This document shows, in pieces, positions 12,443 through 12,784 of a stretch of DNA of 12,784 bases. Every line of letters begins with the position of its first letter. The stretch's first letter is position 1. The notes under the pieces are model-generated. The model saw only the letters and a program-made list of their open reading frames with translations, was not told the DNA's origin and ran no database searches. The stretch is from NCBI GenBank assembly GCA_026709725.1, contig JAPOSK010000607.1, positions 1 to 12,784 of the forward strand, read 5' to 3'. The stretch comes from Paracoccaceae bacterium (lineage in GTDB: Bacteria > Pseudomonadota > Alphaproteobacteria > Rhodobacterales > Rhodobacteraceae). Both the position numbers and the translations under genes were made by a program.

Positions 12443-12688
12443 TTAGGGGTTGCCAGCGTTTTCTGCAATAACGAGCCGGTATCGTTTGACCTCCGCGCCT
12501 TCCCCGTCAAGGATGCGGATGTCCGCTGTTCCCGCCGAAATGCAAAAGACGCGGGAACCCATGTCGTGGCCTTGCGTTATCTCGATGCAGCCGGAAGAGC
12601 CGATTTCCTCAAGCCGCCCGTTTCTAGCCGCCGGGAAGTAAAGCGGATGGCCGGTTGGAGCGTTCAACATTATTCTGGTTTCCGTCAT
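12443..12688 (-). CDS. Small beta-rich phage protein of unknown function (81 aa)
   Basis: This is a complete 81-residue reading frame. It starts with ATG overlapping the stop of the preceding gene (ATGA) and is preceded by GGGGGA with a 6-nt spacer (12695-12700). The sequence alternates short hydrophobic and polar runs (HPLYFPAARNG, GCIEITQG, RVFCISAGTADIRILD, VKRYRLVI), as expected of a small beta-sandwich or barrel. There are two cysteines, no signal peptide and no membrane segment. The next gene begins 23 nt downstream with its own strong ribosome binding site. I do not recognise the family. A small capsid, neck or decoration protein would fit the neighbourhood, but nothing in the sequence proves it. 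Confidence 0.75.
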   Translation of the reverse strand: MTETRIMLNAPTGHPLYFPAARNGRLEEIGSSGCIEITQGHDMGSRVFCISAGTADIRILDGEGAEVKRYRLVIAENAGNP

Positions 12689-12784
12689 TTGTTTTCCCCC
12701 GTGCCGGCGGTGATGGAAGCCCGCCGGCTGGAACTTCTGCCGCCGTCGGCGTAGTTGTACCAGATTTCAACTGTAACCCTTGCG
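12685..12784 (-). CDS. C-terminal end of an unidentified phage protein (partial)
   Basis: The gene enters from the right edge. Its last 32 codons are visible and end ...VTVEIWYNYADGG...ITAGTGENK, then TGA at 12687-12685. The TGA overlaps the ATG of the next gene as ATGA, a classic translational-coupling junction. Third-position GC is about 22 of 32 codons in this frame, against about 14 of 31 in the competing open frame, which runs on to a stop at 12624 and would overlap the next gene by about 60 nt. The visible part has a beta-strand-like stretch followed by a Ser/Arg/Gly-rich tail. The family cannot be recognised from so short a piece. Its position suggests a virion gene, which is inference. 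Confidence 0.5.
   Translation of the reverse strand, partial: ARVTVEIWYNYADGGRSSSRRASITAGTGENK
12695..12700 (-). promoter_or_regulatory. Ribosome binding site of the 81-aa gene
   Basis: On the mRNA strand GGGGGA lies 6 nt before the ATG at 12688. It sits inside the last codons of the upstream gene, so the two genes are translationally coupled. Confidence 0.5.

Noticed and set aside
12624..12784. Alternative frame at the right edge (...LKSGTTTPTAAEVPAGG...)
   Set aside because: It would overlap the 81-aa gene by about 60 nt and has lower GC3 (about 45%) than the frame ending in the ATGA junction (about 69%). The fragment is too short to exclude it fully.

Overview
The window reads as one minus-strand gene cluster from the virion-protein region of a tailed phage or prophage. 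All convincing genes point the same way (right to left) and are packed with almost no intergenic DNA, with ATGA and TAGATG junctions and a clear Shine-Dalgarno before each start. The gene order of two internal, DNA-ejection-type virion proteins followed by an enormous multi-enzyme protein suggests a podovirus-like layout. The host cannot be named. Base composition is mosaic by hand count: about 60% GC or more in the virion genes, about 40% in one module of the giant gene, and about 45% in its helicase part. No tRNA, rRNA, CRISPR array, insertion sequence, promoter or terminator was recognised.

Layout in transcription order. (1) 12784-12685: the tail end of an unidentified gene. (2) 12688-12443: an 81-residue beta-rich protein of unknown role. 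(3) 12419-10623: a 598-residue virion protein with a motif common in phage DNA-transfer proteins, followed by eleven tandem 18-residue repeats that should form one long, straight amphipathic helix. (4) 10622-9558: a 354-residue helical and coiled-coil protein, probably also virion. (5) 9548 to beyond the left edge: a single open frame of at least 3182 codons. It encodes a 'polyvalent' phage protein whose modules are, in order: an N-terminal helical and hydrophobic region, a small beta domain, coiled coil and acidic linkers, an N6-adenine-type DNA methyltransferase (NPPF), a Strawberry-notch/DarB-type superfamily 2 helicase (GxGTGxGKGR, DEAH), a zincin metallopeptidase (HEAIH), and a conserved C-terminal phage domain. 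The 3' end lies outside the window.

The most unusual feature is at 5461-5123. A complete 112-codon gene is embedded in the +1 frame inside the low-complexity linker that joins the methyltransferase to the helicase. It has its own AGAGGAG ribosome binding site 9 nt before an ATG, a normal globular-looking composition with several tryptophans, and about 75% GC at third codon positions. The host frame there has about 38% GC3 and encodes a Gly/Ser/Arg/Asp-rich disordered stretch. The codon signal in this stretch therefore follows the embedded gene rather than the giant one.

Likely working model (inference). The two smaller virion proteins and the giant protein travel in the capsid and enter the cell with the DNA, where the methyltransferase/helicase module protects incoming DNA from restriction as DarB does for phage P1. 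The peptidase may process the giant chain or cut a host protein. The role of the embedded 112-residue protein is unknown.
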